Positions 1 to 9,819 of a DNA stretch of 64,000 bases are shown here, in pieces. The notes beneath the pieces were generated by a model that saw only the letters and a program-made list of their open reading frames with translations, had not been told where the DNA came from and searched no databases. Source of the stretch: Farysia itapuensis (Eukaryota; Basidiomycota; Ustilaginomycetes; Ustilaginales; Ustilaginaceae). The stretch covers positions 124,001 through 188,000 of the forward strand of contig JALBYC010000011.1 in assembly GCA_023212645.1 (NCBI GenBank), written 5' to 3'. The position numbers were made by a program, and so were the translations under genes. Positions within the stretch are counted from its first letter, which is position 1. Every line of letters begins with the position of its first letter.

Positions 1-1238
1 AGTGAGGCCAAGAGGTCGCAAATCCCAGAGGATCAGGTGGTTCTCAGATCCGTCGGTCTGGAGCTTGTAGCCCTTGCCAGAGAGAACCTTGGCAATGGCC
101 TGCGAGTTCTTGATAACGGCGGTGGCGTACTCCTTGAAAGCGGGGTCAGCGACCTGCTTGAGGGCGACCGCAATACCGGCAATGGTGTTGTTGTGCGGTC
201 CACCCTGGCAGGCAGGGAAGACGGCAGCATTGACACGGCCTTCAACCTCCGAGTCTCGATCCTTGCGGAAGAAGATCATGCCGGCTCGTGGACCTCGAAG
301 GGTCTTGTGAGTGGTAGTGGTGACAATGTCGCAGTACTCGAAGGGGTTGTTCTGAACCTGAGCGGCAACGAGACCCGAAATGTGGGCAATGTCGGCCATG
401 AGGTAGGCCGACTGCGACTTGGCAACTTCGGCGAGCTTGGCGTAGTCCCAGTCACGAGGGTAGGCGGATCCACCGCAGATGACCATTCGAGGCTTGAAAA
501 GGTCGGCGTTTTTCTTGAGCTCTTCATAGTTGATGTAGCCAGTGGCTGGGTCGACGTTGTAAGGGAACGACTGGAAGTAGATGGACGAAGCGGAGATCTT
601 CTTCTTGGCGGTGTAGTAACCGTGTGTCAAGTGACCACCTGATGGCAATCCGAGACCCATGATTCTGTCCTGGGGCTGGAGCAGAGCGGTAAAGGTGGCA
701 AAGTTAGCAGTCGAACCAGAGTAAGGCTGAACGTTGACACCCCAGATCTTGGGGTCAAGGTTGAAAGCCTTGAGGGCGCGCTGCTGGCAGAGAATCTCGA
801 GCTGGTCGATGTACTCGTTACCACCGTAGTATCGAGCACCGGGAAGACCCTCGGAGTACTTGTTGGTTAGAATGGAGCCGTTGGCCTCCATAGTAGCGAG
901 AGAGGTCAGGTTTTCCGAGGCGATCAGCTCCAGGCCGGAGAACTGTCGGTAAGTTTCATTGTCGATGATCTGCTGAACCTCGGGATCAGCTTCGGCGAGA
1001 GGGGTGTACAACACCTTGTTCTGTTTGGATGGTTTGCGAGGTTAGCAACACGAGGTGGCGAAGGATGCACCGCGAGACTTACGTAGTCAGTGGGGACAGC
1101 GACGGACATTTTGGCAACAGATGTGGCAAAGGTACGGGAAGCTGTGGTGGCAGATGGGAACGCTCGAAGGGCAAAGATGGTAGAGTTTCGGGCAAATAGA
1201 TGTGAAACGAGTCGAGTAGTTGTGAGACGGGCGGCCAT
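1..1238 (-). CDS. Serine hydroxymethyltransferase, probably mitochondrial/cytosolic (3' end cut by window)
   Basis: PLP enzyme that interconverts serine and glycine and feeds one-carbon units to tetrahydrofolate. Seen: exon 1 (1238-1083) and exon 2 (1020 to the edge) join across a 62-nt intron (1021-1082, donor GTAAGT, acceptor CAG) without a frame change. About 392 residues are visible and roughly the last 90 are missing. Family marks include the [17 protein letters not shown] stretch, [13 protein letters not shown] and the PLP-lysine segment THKTLRGPR. Two in-frame ATGs matter. The first (1238) opens an Arg/Ser/Thr-rich, acid-free leader typical of mitochondrial targeting. The second (1107-1109) would give a leaderless protein starting just before the conserved PTDY region. 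The open frame extends upstream to 1307 but without an ATG. Family assignment is firm; dual targeting is inference. Confidence 0.95.
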
Positions 1239-1605
1239 CGATGGATGAGATGATGAAGCAGGGGCACGAAGAGATGATTGGACGAGAGCTGGAAGAAGTC
1301 GAGTCAATCTAATCCAACACCCGCGCTTCCCTCATTTTTGCAATTTCCTTTTTTTTTTGAAATCTGCAACGAAAAAATTGCTTGTCTTGAAAACGTGGCT
1401 TTCATCTCGCGGTATACGGCCGAGAGAGCAATATCGCGATATAACATGATGAAACGCGAACGCCGCGGAAATTTTGACGATGACGAGAAGTGTTTTTCAG
1501 TACCCGGAAGTCGATCCCGGGATGTTTTGGCCCCTCTGGATGCACTACTAGCCTGTCTCCTGGAAACCCTCACACACCTTCGCAGGCGTCTCTCACCTGA
1601 TCGCA
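1239..1605. promoter_or_regulatory. Divergent intergenic region, SHMT / VTT-domain gene
   Basis: This 367-bp spacer separates two divergently read genes, so it should hold both promoters. It contains a pyrimidine/T-rich tract near 1348-1360 and a perfect 12-bp palindrome ATATCGCGATAT (1431-1442). No transcription-factor site can be assigned and no gene is visible. Confidence 0.5.
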
Positions 1606-3864
1606 ATGGCGCCGACATTGCCGTCGCTGCCTGTCTCGCCGCCGAAACTGCTTAGGGCGATGACGGAGCGATCTCCCATTCAGAAAGCCAAGGCGTCTGA
1701 CGCAGAGGGGTCAAGTTCCAAATTGGCGACCACCGACAATGCTAACGCTGCATCCTCGTCCAGCTCTTCGAGGCGAGATAATGCAGCACGCGCTCGCACA
1801 AGATCCGTATCATCGCATGCCGTTCCCGTCTCACAGCTCGTCTTCCTCAACACAGATGCAGCACAGCATCTCGATCGAGGGCCTGGTACGCCTGACTTTA
1901 CTCTCACCTCCTCCACCCCGCCATGGCGCAAAGCTGAACATGATAGGACCAAGACCATGCCCAGTTTAGGGCAAGGCTTGCAGCTTATCTCGGAACAGAG
2001 CTCGTCAGCACACAAACCCCGACCGCGTTCCAGTAGCGATGCATCCAGCGTCTCGTCGGAATCCGGAAAGAAGAAGGCAGCAGCTGGGCCGACACTAAAC
2101 ATTCGCCCTCGTCTGTCCACCTTGCGCTCTTTCTTGTCATCCTTTGGTGGAAGCGAAGCTCCGACTCCAGGAGTCGAGCCAGACTCGAATCCATATGCTC
2201 AACCCATGTTGAAGCCGCTAGCGATGCCCTCAGCTCGGACAGCCGGCCCTAACGGACTGAGAGGGCTCAATGTCGACAGCCCTCCGTTAACACCAACCAG
2301 CGATCCTGATGACCAGAGCGAGTACCAGCATTATCTTCGCACATTTCAGAGCCAATCACTTAGTCGTGCAGGGCCAAAGTATCACGGCGCACCCAAGCAT
2401 CAGTGGAGTGCCGCTCAAGCGGCCGCAGACGCTGCTCACGCCGACGGTCGCCAGATTGTGACGCCAGAGTCAGCCTCCCAATGGCCCTTCACACCACCAC
2501 TGTCTACGTCCGACACGACCTCGTATGCCAGCTCTCGAGCCTTTTCTCCACCAGCATGGCTCGAGTCTACCAACGTCAGCGCGTGGCTGCCGGGCATTCT
2601 TCCCTCGCATATCACAGCCGCCTTTGGCGCCAGCCGTCCAGCCACTCCAGCATCTACAACCACCGCCTCTTCTGCATCCGCACGCAGCTACAATGCCTTT
2701 GACGGCGACGCTTATCGCATAGACAACATCAGCAAGAGTTTCACCGCTTTTCTGCCCCGCATTCAGCTAAATTTCAGCTCATGGCGCATCTCGATGCCCA
2801 ACATTCGACCGTTTCTGCCACAACTTGCAGCTTTGTTGATCATCTTTGCCGCTGCGACGAGCTGCATTGTCATGATGCTGTCGACCTTGCCTCTTGTACT
2901 GCCCAAGCACATTGCAGGACTCACGCTTGCAGAGATCAAGGAGGTCGCCCTCAGCCTCAAGACCTACTCAGACAGCAGCAGCAGAGCCTTTCTCCACACC
3001 CTCGTTGTCATTGGCACATTCTTTACCTGGAAGCAGTCCTTTACTGTGCCCGGAAGCCTGATCATGAATGTCGTCTTCGGCGCCATGTACGGCACCTACT
3101 GGGGCACGTTGTACACCTCGGTCTTGACCTCTGTGGGAGGTGTATTCTGTTACCTGCTATCGGCTCCTTTGGCGGGATTGATCACGTCGCTACCTGGCCT
3201 TGCCAAGCCACTAGATGCGATGCGGCGGGCATTGTCGCCCTCGCGCGCGCATGGTTCGGGCAGCGATGGCAACGTGTGGACGTATCTGCTGGTATTGCGC
3301 GTCCTGCCAATTGTGCCTTACGGGCTTATGAACATTGCGTGCGGCGTGCTTCGCGTGCCGCTGCTTCCCTACGCAGCTACGCTGGCTGTTGGCTCGATTC
3401 CGTGGAACTTTGTCACTTGTCAGGTGGGCGATTTGCTGCAGGAAATCGTCGAAGCCCTGCCCGCGGACAACGGTCTTTCTGTCGCAGGGCTCACCAACAA
3501 AGCCGCAGGTGGTCCCCCGGGCGGAGGAATGAAAGTCATTGTGGATCACATCTGGAATCGACGCATGATGGTCAAATTGGTACTGCTCAGCATTGCAAGT
3601 CTGGCACCCATGCTGCTCAGCCGCTACCTCAAGCGCCGACAACAACAGCAGCAGCAGCAGCAACAGCCGCGCGAAGAGGGACTCCTACACGTTGCTGCTA
3701 TCGATGAGATGGCACAGCAAGGTTCGTCGGACGAAGAGGATCGTCCAGGGTCACAACGTGCCTCACGCCTCTTTACTGCACACGAGACAAGAGCCGATTG
3801 CTACGAGATGGAGAGCAGGCCCCCTCCGGTCGAAAAGCATCGTCTCACGCCCGCCTGGCTCTAA
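1606..3864 (+). CDS. VTT-domain (TVP38/TMEM41/DedA family) membrane protein
   Basis: 752 residues, single exon, first ATG at 1606. Residues 1 to about 390 are Ser/Pro/Thr/Ala-rich and look disordered. A membrane segment lies at about 403-432. The VTT core runs from about 465 to 680, with the conserved turn F-T-V-P-G-S-L-I-M-N-x-x-x-G-A-x-x-G (near 476-495), further hydrophobic segments at about 500-528 and 560-610, and a last membrane helix at about 650-671. A glutamine run (nt 3640-3667) and an acidic cytosolic tail follow. Known family members include yeast Golgi Tvp38 and the animal ER lipid scramblases TMEM41B/VMP1. Which of these roles applies here is not decidable from sequence. The N-terminal extension is much longer than in yeast Tvp38. 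The gene converges with the exopolyphosphatase, 94 bp apart. Confidence 0.88.
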   Translation: MAPTLPSLPVSPPKLLRAMTERSPIQKAKASDAEGSSSKLATTDNANAASSSSSSRRDNAARARTRSVSSHAVPVSQLVFLNTDAAQHLDRGPGTPDFTLTSSTPPWRKAEHDRTKTMPSLGQGLQLISEQSSSAHKPRPRSSSDASSVSSESGKKKAAAGPTLNIRPRLSTLRSFLSSFGGSEAPTPGVEPDSNPYAQPMLKPLAMPSARTAGPNGLRGLNVDSPPLTPTSDPDDQSEYQHYLRTFQSQSLSRAGPKYHGAPKHQWSAAQAAADAAHADGRQIVTPESASQWPFTPPLSTSDTTSYASSRAFSPPAWLESTNVSAWLPGILPSHITAAFGASRPATPASTTTASSASARSYNAFDGDAYRIDNISKSFTAFLPRIQLNFSSWRISMPNIRPFLPQLAALLIIFAAATSCIVMMLSTLPLVLPKHIAGLTLAEIKEVALSLKTYSDSSSRAFLHTLVVIGTFFTWKQSFTVPGSLIMNVVFGAMYGTYWGTLYTSVLTSVGGVFCYLLSAPLAGLITSLPGLAKPLDAMRRALSPSRAHGSGSDGNVWTYLLVLRVLPIVPYGLMNIACGVLRVPLLPYAATLAVGSIPWNFVTCQVGDLLQEIVEALPADNGLSVAGLTNKAAGGPPGGGMKVIVDHIWNRRMMVKLVLLSIASLAPMLLSRYLKRRQQQQQQQQQPREEGLLHVAAIDEMAQQGSSDEEDRPGSQRASRLFTAHETRADCYEMESRPPPVEKHRLTPAWL

Positions 3865-3958
3865 TACCTTTTTCACCCCGTACACGGCCCTCGAGGGGGG
3901 TTTCTTTCTATCTAGATATTGGGGCAATGCTAGAACAGTATGACGCCGTGAACTTGGT

Positions 3959-5398
3959 CTAGGTGCGTGTGGGAGCTTTCCAGCTTTTGACAGCGCGTTC
4001 GACGATGGGACGGACGATTTTGCGTCCGGCATCGGCGCGGGTGTGTGTCCATGCCATCTGTCGTCCACGAATGCGTCGCGATTGCGGATGCGGGGTGAGA
4101 TCCAGCTCGGACTCGAGCGCCTGGCTGATTCTGTGGAAAAGACTGTCGGCCTGCTCGCGATTGATGCGCTGATCGTGTCTGACGGCGAGAATGATTTCAC
4201 GAATCTTGTTCTTGTCCTCATCCTTGTACGAGTTGAGACAGAGCGAGACGTCTGCGCCGATTTCCGCGGTCCAACGACGCTCAATCTTTAGCCAGGAGAG
4301 GATGTTTTTCCCCTCGGCTCGCTTGATCTGTTCGTCAAGACTGACGGGCGTCGATGCGAAACCGAGGTGGATATCGGGTGTGTTGCGGCGTAGTGTTTCC
4401 ACCACATCGCCTTTCCAGTCGCGACGGAGGAGGTCGCGTATACTGAGGTGGGAGAGATCCTTGCGTGCCGTACTCAGCTCCTTGTCCAACTTGTCCATGG
4501 TCTGCTCCAGATCCTGCTTGTGCCAGTTGCTGCGGGCAAGTACACGGGCGGAGACATCCCTGTCCACTTGCGTCGTCTTTTGCGGATTCAGACCGTCCGA
4601 GTCGATGGCGATAGCGTCGAGGATGAGCTCGAGCAGTTCGTGCGGCATGTGGTATTCGCCCGGCCCCTCTGGTGGAGGGGGGATCGCTTCGAGCTCGTCC
4701 AGCATCTGTCGTGCTACGAGCGTGGTGCAACTGGCGACCAGCTCAAACACGCGCGGCTCGGCATCTTTGGCCACACCACGGTCGACATGATGGTCAATGA
4801 TGCTGACGATCTTGGCGGCCTTCCACGCACTCAGCGGTGCTGGATGATCCACCAGCACAATCCCACCAATCTTGGGCGCTACCTCCGCTGGCGACGCGGG
4901 CAGCTCGTCAATCGTCAGCAGATCGCGATGGCCTGAGCTCATTCTGGACCGGTCCAGCGCGAGTTTGTTCTCGGGTCGCAGATCGAGTGCGTCAAATGGG
5001 GTTTGTAGGAGCGCTATGGCTTTGTGCGGGACAGGTTGGTGGAGGGTGGAGTGGGCGAGATGGTAGGCCCAGGAGAGGGCGGCAGCCATTGAGTCGAGAT
5101 CTCCTCCTTCGTTGCCCATGACCAGCGTCCATTCGTCTGCCTTGCCCGCATGCCAGTCCTGGAAGAAAGCGTGCTTGGTCGACTTTGCCCACTCGGAAAA
5201 GTGTCCTACCCCTTCCTCGTACTCCCAATAGTCGGCCGGACGAAGCGCGCCAGAGCCCAAGGTGCCGACAGTCGCATTGTAGCCCCACGCCGAAGCGACT
5301 TGGCCCTGAGCGATGGTAAAGGGAGCCTGTACGGGGGCTGCCAGACTATGCTGGACGGTACAGAGCGCAAAGCATGCGGCAAGCCAGCTATACCTCAT
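3959..5398 (-). CDS. PPX1-like: DHH-family exopolyphosphatase (PPX1-like) with predicted signal peptide
   Basis: 479 residues from the first ATG (5396-5398); the open frame has only GTG further upstream. The DHH phosphoesterase motifs are present: V-M-G-N-E-G-G-D-L-D-S near residue 93, a D-H-P segment near 180, the I-I-D-H-H signature near 201 and A-I-D-S-D-G-L-N-P near 263, then the C-terminal DHHA2 region. These match yeast Ppx1, which removes terminal phosphate from polyphosphate. Unlike the cytosolic yeast enzyme, the N-terminus (MRYSWLAACFALCTVQHSLA, then AP) has a positive n-region, a hydrophobic core and an A-x-A-like cleavage site. It continues into a segment of about 50 residues with a possible N-glycosylation site (NAT) before the first motif. 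I infer a vacuolar or secreted enzyme. The family call is strong; the location is inference. Confidence 0.9.
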   Translation of the reverse strand: MRYSWLAACFALCTVQHSLAAPVQAPFTIAQGQVASAWGYNATVGTLGSGALRPADYWEYEEGVGHFSEWAKSTKHAFFQDWHAGKADEWTLVMGNEGGDLDSMAAALSWAYHLAHSTLHQPVPHKAIALLQTPFDALDLRPENKLALDRSRMSSGHRDLLTIDELPASPAEVAPKIGGIVLVDHPAPLSAWKAAKIVSIIDHHVDRGVAKDAEPRVFELVASCTTLVARQMLDELEAIPPPPEGPGEYHMPHELLELILDAIAIDSDGLNPQKTTQVDRDVSARVLARSNWHKQDLEQTMDKLDKELSTARKDLSHLSIRDLLRRDWKGDVVETLRRNTPDIHLGFASTPVSLDEQIKRAEGKNILSWLKIERRWTAEIGADVSLCLNSYKDEDKNKIREIILAVRHDQRINREQADSLFHRISQALESELDLTPHPQSRRIRGRQMAWTHTRADAGRKIVRPIVERAVKSWKAPTRT

Positions 5399-5479
5399 TG
5401 TTGCGCGCACAGTGTGGGGGGAGGCAGCAGATGGCGGTCAGGAGGATGCCAGCACCACCGTGGATCCAAGCCACAAAGT

Positions 5480-5513
5480 GCACACACACACACTCTCTCT
5501 CTCTCTCTCTCTG
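5480..5513. repeat. Compound (CA)n(CT)n microsatellite in a 309-bp gap
   Basis: A run of CA dinucleotides passes directly into a run of CT dinucleotides in the spacer 5399-5707, upstream of the exopolyphosphatase and downstream of the kinase, both read leftward. The rest of the spacer has A-rich and C-rich tracts (about 5625-5670) and no supported gene. Confidence 0.9.
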
Positions 5514-5707
5514 TGCACTCGGGCCGACTGACGACAGAGTACCATTGTTCAGCGCCAAGCCACGTTTCTTTTAGAGCTCTCTCTGTCCTCTGCTGTCTCG
5601 CGTCGAACAAGCGCGAAAAAGGAAACTCGAAAAAAAAAGGGGGAACAGACGTCATATTTCTCCCACCCCCCTTCGGCACAGTAAAGCTGCATTGGTACAC
5701 TACGAGG

Positions 5708-8700
5708 CTAGAGAGCTGGCGTTCGTGTGCCTGTTTCGCTGCAAGAGGGCACAAGATCCGTCTTGAGTCGTTGCCAGCCAAGTGAGCCTGTCCAGCCTTG
5801 CTGACCGGCCAGGAATCTGTGTTGACAGATCTGGCCAGCGGTAGGCCGTGTTGCCGGGTCCACCTCGAGGCAGCGAGAGATGAGGTCGGCAAAGTCGTCT
5901 ACGCGTCCGCCGCCGTCGGGTTCGGCGCCGTCTCTGCCCTTCTGAGGGGGACAGGCTGGATCGATGGCTGGCATGTCTTGATCGTCGTCAAGGCTGCCAG
6001 TGTCGGTGGCCGATGTGGGATCCGAGAGTGCTTCGCGAGCCAATAGGCAGCGCTCCTCTAACGTCTGAGCAGCGCGTGTGCCCGCCTTGAGACCCTGAAT
6101 CGCCTCTTCTCCGTTCCAAAAGGGACACTCGCCGCAAAGTAGCACGAATCCAACCACGCCCAGCGCCCAAATGTCCTGCGGCTGTCCGCTGTACTTTTCA
6201 CCCTGCAGAATCTCGGCAGCTGCATAGTCAAGTGTGCCGCTGAACGTGTCAAACAGCTTGCCCGGTCGGACGTGTGCGGCACTGCCGAAATCAATCAGTT
6301 GTGCGTTGCCGTCGCCGTCGAGAATGACATTCTCATCCTTGACGTCGCGATGGACAATGTTGTTGAGGTGCAGGAACCAAAGGGCATCGGCTACCTGACC
6401 AAAGATGCTGCGACACTGGGCAATCGCCAGCCCATCCGGTGCGCCCTCGACATAGTCGAATAAATCCTGTCCTTTGCCAAAACACGGCATGACCAGGTAG
6501 TAAAACTCGTGATCCTCGAAAAACTCAATCATCTGACAGATGTTGGGATGCGAGGTCGCTGCGAGATACTCAGAGGCTGCGGAATCGCGGCGGCGCGAAC
6601 GCCACTCGTCGACCGTTTTGGGACGCGACGGCGCCCATGGCCGTGGTTTGAGGGGTGCATTGTACTGAATCCGTCGCAGCTGGTCCATGACGTGAATTTC
6701 GACCGGGATGGGTCCGAGAACGCGATGCCTACGCCAGCAATCCGCCAGGATGCGGCTCTTGATAATATACTTGATCACCACCACCTCGCCCACGGCTTGA
6801 CCAGCGGCATTTCGTTTTCGCGCCTTCTTCACCAGACCGTACGCACCACGGCCGACGTCGGAAACAATGTCGTAGTCATTGATGCTCTTTCCGTTCCGCG
6901 AGTCGGGTCGCTGTAGCTGCAGACCAACTTCGCCAGCCACGGTGGGCCGTTTGCTTCTCGGCAGACGCAGCGTTGTTTCTCGGTCCAGCACGGGTGGCGT
7001 AGCCAGATTGGCGTCGACAACTGCCAGCGGGCTGTCGTCTGGATGCAGTGCTTTGCTGCTGGACGCGAGCGGCGTATGAGGATCCGAACCTGGTAAAGCC
7101 CGCAGTTTGTTCACTTGCGGTGAGACTGGCGAGAAATTGTCCTCGTCCTCTTCGCTCAGACTCGCCAGATCCTCGCCGAGAACGGAGCCGTTCCTGCTGG
7201 TAGCACAGCTGAGGCCGAGTTGCTTGAGTTTCTCCAGCACTTCAACGCCGAGGTCGTGATCGTCGGACTCGTCGCTGTCCATATCGCTGTCGTCGTCATC
7301 GAGGTCAGTTCGATTGGCCGGCTGTAGCGCCGACATGGCCAATCGTCCAACCAGTTGCGCTGCTGAGCCTGTACTGCGATTCGTGCCCGTGCGACTTCGT
7401 CGACCAGCGAAGTCTACACCCTGACTCTCGAGCAAACGCGACCATTCTTCCGTCGTCGGCGTTCGAAGCAGGCTCGAGCCGCTGAGCACAGAGCTTGACG
7501 GTGAGCGTGCAAGGAGAGCGCGAGTTGCACTCGACGGGAACGCGCTCGCGGGTGCGTCTGCCGACGTCGGCAGCGACACGTGCGATGCATCGAGCAATCC
7601 CAGCTCTGTATCGATGCGCGAGAGTGCGGATCTGGAAAGTCCGTACTCGGACCGTTGTCGCATGGGCGAAGGACGCAGTTTGCCCGACGCCTCCGAAGAC
7701 TGTTGCTGTGCGGCGCGCGGCGATGAAGACTGTTCCGACTTGCGCGGCAGCAACTTGGGAGATTGCGATCTCGAATTTACCTCGGCGCCGGAAGCAGAGA
7801 GTGAGGGCGACGATCTGGCTGGATCCCAAGCGGGCAAGTCGGAGCCAGGCGAAGCTGGTTGTGAGAAAGCATAGTTGCGAGCGTGACGCTGAGCCTCGAG
7901 AACACTAAAAGGGGCATTCTCCCAGCCAGTATGCTTCCTCGCTCGATCGCGTGCAGCAGCCCTTCCACCCCCAGCACCGGTAAAGGACATGTTGAGGCTG
8001 GGATGCATGGCCAACTGAGAGCGTGATCTGAGCATAAACATGCCAGAGTGTCGACGTGGAACCAGAGGAGACAAGACAGAGGTAGTCGAGGTGGACAGCA
8101 GCTCCTCTGGGCTTGCCGCCGCATCATCTAAGGAAGGGGATAGATTCGCCGAGTGCGCTGCGGGGGGTGACAGTGTTTGGATCGCTTCGCCCAGCTGACC
8201 GACTTCCTTCTTGAGGTCCGTTGCGTCGCTGTGCAGTTGTGTCTCTTGAGATTTGGGGGAGATGAATGTTTGGCGTGGTCTGGGAGTGCCATCCTCCTGG
8301 GGCAGTGCGAATGGGTTGTGATCTGGAGAGAGTAGGTCGCGGTGGAGGGGACGTGTTGGAGAGCCTGCATCGCTGAACGACGCGGACGGGGTTTGCGTTT
8401 CCACGTCAGAGTCATGTGCAGTGCCTTCGCTGGTAGCGTCCAAGTCGACCTTTGTCCATGATCCGCCATCTGGATTAGAGGATGCAGTGTCGGTGAAGGA
8501 AGAAGGTGATTGTGAGAAGGCCTTGGAGATGAGTTGATCTGGAGTGCCGCGCGATGTGCTGGAGGAAGCCACGCTGGACACACTGCCGTTCGAGTTGCGA
8601 TGGGAGACAGAGCGCAGAGAAAAGGCAGCTGCGGATGAAGCAGTTGAAGTCCTGGAAGAGGGAGATGGCAGCTTGATCGCCGTGCTGTCGGCAGCCTGAC

Positions 8701-9166
8701 ACGGAGCGTGACTTGACTGAGACCGGACGAGCGTACTTGTCGAGCATTCAGCGATGGAGGAGGGATCTGTCTCTTGGGCGTCTATTGGCTGTTCGTCTTC
8801 TGGCACCTCGAGGTAGGATAAGAGCGAGGAACGGAGGATTCTAGGACTGTCGGACGCGCGCAGCTTGTCCCTTTCCTGGTCAGAGAGCGATGTGCCGTGA
8901 ATTGAATGGCGTCCCCAGCTGCCAGAGCGTGTTACGCCGCCCACGCCTCCGAGCTTGGCAAGACTCATGGAATCCGTATTGCGACGTAGAGAGGTGGCGA
9001 GGCGCGGCGTGTAGTCGGCATCCGGATCCGAGTCGTGCTTTGCATCGTAGTCGTCACTGTCCGAGAGATCGGGTGGCGTGGGTGGACTGTAGTCAAAGAA
9101 GCTGGAGCGCCGTCGCGAGTCGGAAGCGTTGAGAGCCCCAGCGGAGCGGATCTGCTCGAGCGGCAT
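5708..9166 (-). CDS. PAS-kinase-type (PSK1/PSK2-like) serine/threonine protein kinase
   Basis: 1152 residues from the first ATG (9164-9166). Residues 1 to about 740 are Ser/Pro-rich and low-complexity, with an acidic patch of alternating D and S near nt 7260-7300. The kinase domain starts at about residue 765 (V-G-R-G-A-Y-G-L-V) and carries I-K-Y-I-I-K, H-R-D-V-K-D-E-N near 940, I-D-F-G-S near 960 and a W-A-L-G-V segment. The insert C-W-R-R-H-R-V-L-G-P-I-P-V-E-I-H-V is the diagnostic feature linking it to fungal Psk1/Psk2 and animal PASK, which coordinate sugar use, glycogen and translation. I could not see a PAS domain in the N-terminal part by eye; it may be diverged. A 60-residue Asp/Gly-rich insert lies before the last kinase helix. 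Possible N-terminal introns were not resolved. Confidence 0.88.
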   Translation of the reverse strand: MPLEQIRSAGALNASDSRRRSSFFDYSPPTPPDLSDSDDYDAKHDSDPDADYTPRLATSLRRNTDSMSLAKLGGVGGVTRSGSWGRHSIHGTSLSDQERDKLRASDSPRILRSSLLSYLEVPEDEQPIDAQETDPSSIAECSTSTLVRSQSSHAPCQAADSTAIKLPSPSSRTSTASSAAAFSLRSVSHRNSNGSVSSVASSSTSRGTPDQLISKAFSQSPSSFTDTASSNPDGGSWTKVDLDATSEGTAHDSDVETQTPSASFSDAGSPTRPLHRDLLSPDHNPFALPQEDGTPRPRQTFISPKSQETQLHSDATDLKKEVGQLGEAIQTLSPPAAHSANLSPSLDDAAASPEELLSTSTTSVLSPLVPRRHSGMFMLRSRSQLAMHPSLNMSFTGAGGGRAAARDRARKHTGWENAPFSVLEAQRHARNYAFSQPASPGSDLPAWDPARSSPSLSASGAEVNSRSQSPKLLPRKSEQSSSPRAAQQQSSEASGKLRPSPMRQRSEYGLSRSALSRIDTELGLLDASHVSLPTSADAPASAFPSSATRALLARSPSSSVLSGSSLLRTPTTEEWSRLLESQGVDFAGRRSRTGTNRSTGSAAQLVGRLAMSALQPANRTDLDDDDSDMDSDESDDHDLGVEVLEKLKQLGLSCATSRNGSVLGEDLASLSEEDEDNFSPVSPQVNKLRALPGSDPHTPLASSSKALHPDDSPLAVVDANLATPPVLDRETTLRLPRSKRPTVAGEVGLQLQRPDSRNGKSINDYDIVSDVGRGAYGLVKKARKRNAAGQAVGEVVVIKYIIKSRILADCWRRHRVLGPIPVEIHVMDQLRRIQYNAPLKPRPWAPSRPKTVDEWRSRRRDSAASEYLAATSHPNICQMIEFFEDHEFYYLVMPCFGKGQDLFDYVEGAPDGLAIAQCRSIFGQVADALWFLHLNNIVHRDVKDENVILDGDGNAQLIDFGSAAHVRPGKLFDTFSGTLDYAAAEILQGEKYSGQPQDIWALGVVGFVLLCGECPFWNGEEAIQGLKAGTRAAQTLEERCLLAREALSDPTSATDTGSLDDDQDMPAIDPACPPQKGRDGAEPDGGGRVDDFADLISRCLEVDPATRPTAGQICQHRFLAGQQGWTGSLGWQRLKTDLVPSCSETGTRTPAL

Positions 9167-9819
9167 CTTGACAAGAGTCGAGAGGAACGCTACAGCATTT
9201 GAGTGCAGCTTGATACCACGGTTGGGCAAATGCAAGAGTGACTCAGGACATTGGGATGCTGGTCTTGCCCCAAGTCAATCAGGTATGATGGAGATGAAAG
9301 ACACAGAAAAATCGCTCAGAATTGTCGCGATAAATTGCCAATTTTTATTCATTTTGACCACGTTTACCCCCTCCCCCCCTGCCTCGTTTGCCTACTCTCG
9401 AGAGACCAACATAGGCGAGTCAAGTGCAATGCAAGAGCAGACTCGGATGCAAAGTGGGTATGTGTGCCACGGCCAACTCTATACTCTAGTGAGACATGAG
9501 ACAAGGCGTCAGGCGCATGAACCCTTTACGCCCAATTGCCGCCGGAATTGTGAGTTGGGCCCATGCACCTCTTGCCATTCCCCACCAGCACCATGGTACA
9601 ACACTTCTCCTGTTTCACTCATCCTTGGCAGTGTCTGTCAGCTTGGCAGCGATACTACAACGCTTGACCCGCGACTGCTCCAGAGATTAGCCATGGTAAG
9701 ATCTGGCAAGATGTATGGCCAAACAGTGTTAGATCACCAAAATGGCCCACAGCTTTTGTTGGCACGAAGAAGAGGCTGAGCCATCTTGCATACTACCACC
9801 ACTACTACCACTGCACAGG
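9167..9819. promoter_or_regulatory. Divergent intergenic region, kinase / KIN17
   Basis: 653 bp between divergently transcribed genes. It has an AT-rich core (near 9330-9352) followed by a C-rich tract. On the plus strand close to KIN17 there are a donor-like GGTAAGAT at 9694 and an acceptor-like CACAG just before the chosen ATG, so KIN17 may have a 5'-UTR intron. Short upstream ATGs (for example 9742) lie in the same stretch. No separate gene is supported. Confidence 0.4.

Noticed and set aside
37..642. Long plus-strand frame over the SHMT gene
   Set aside because: Antisense shadow of a conserved coding exon; it has no family similarity.
2781..3707. 308-residue alternative frame inside the VTT gene
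   Set aside because: The main frame encodes clear membrane segments and the VTT motif; the alternative is Cys/His/Arg-rich noise.
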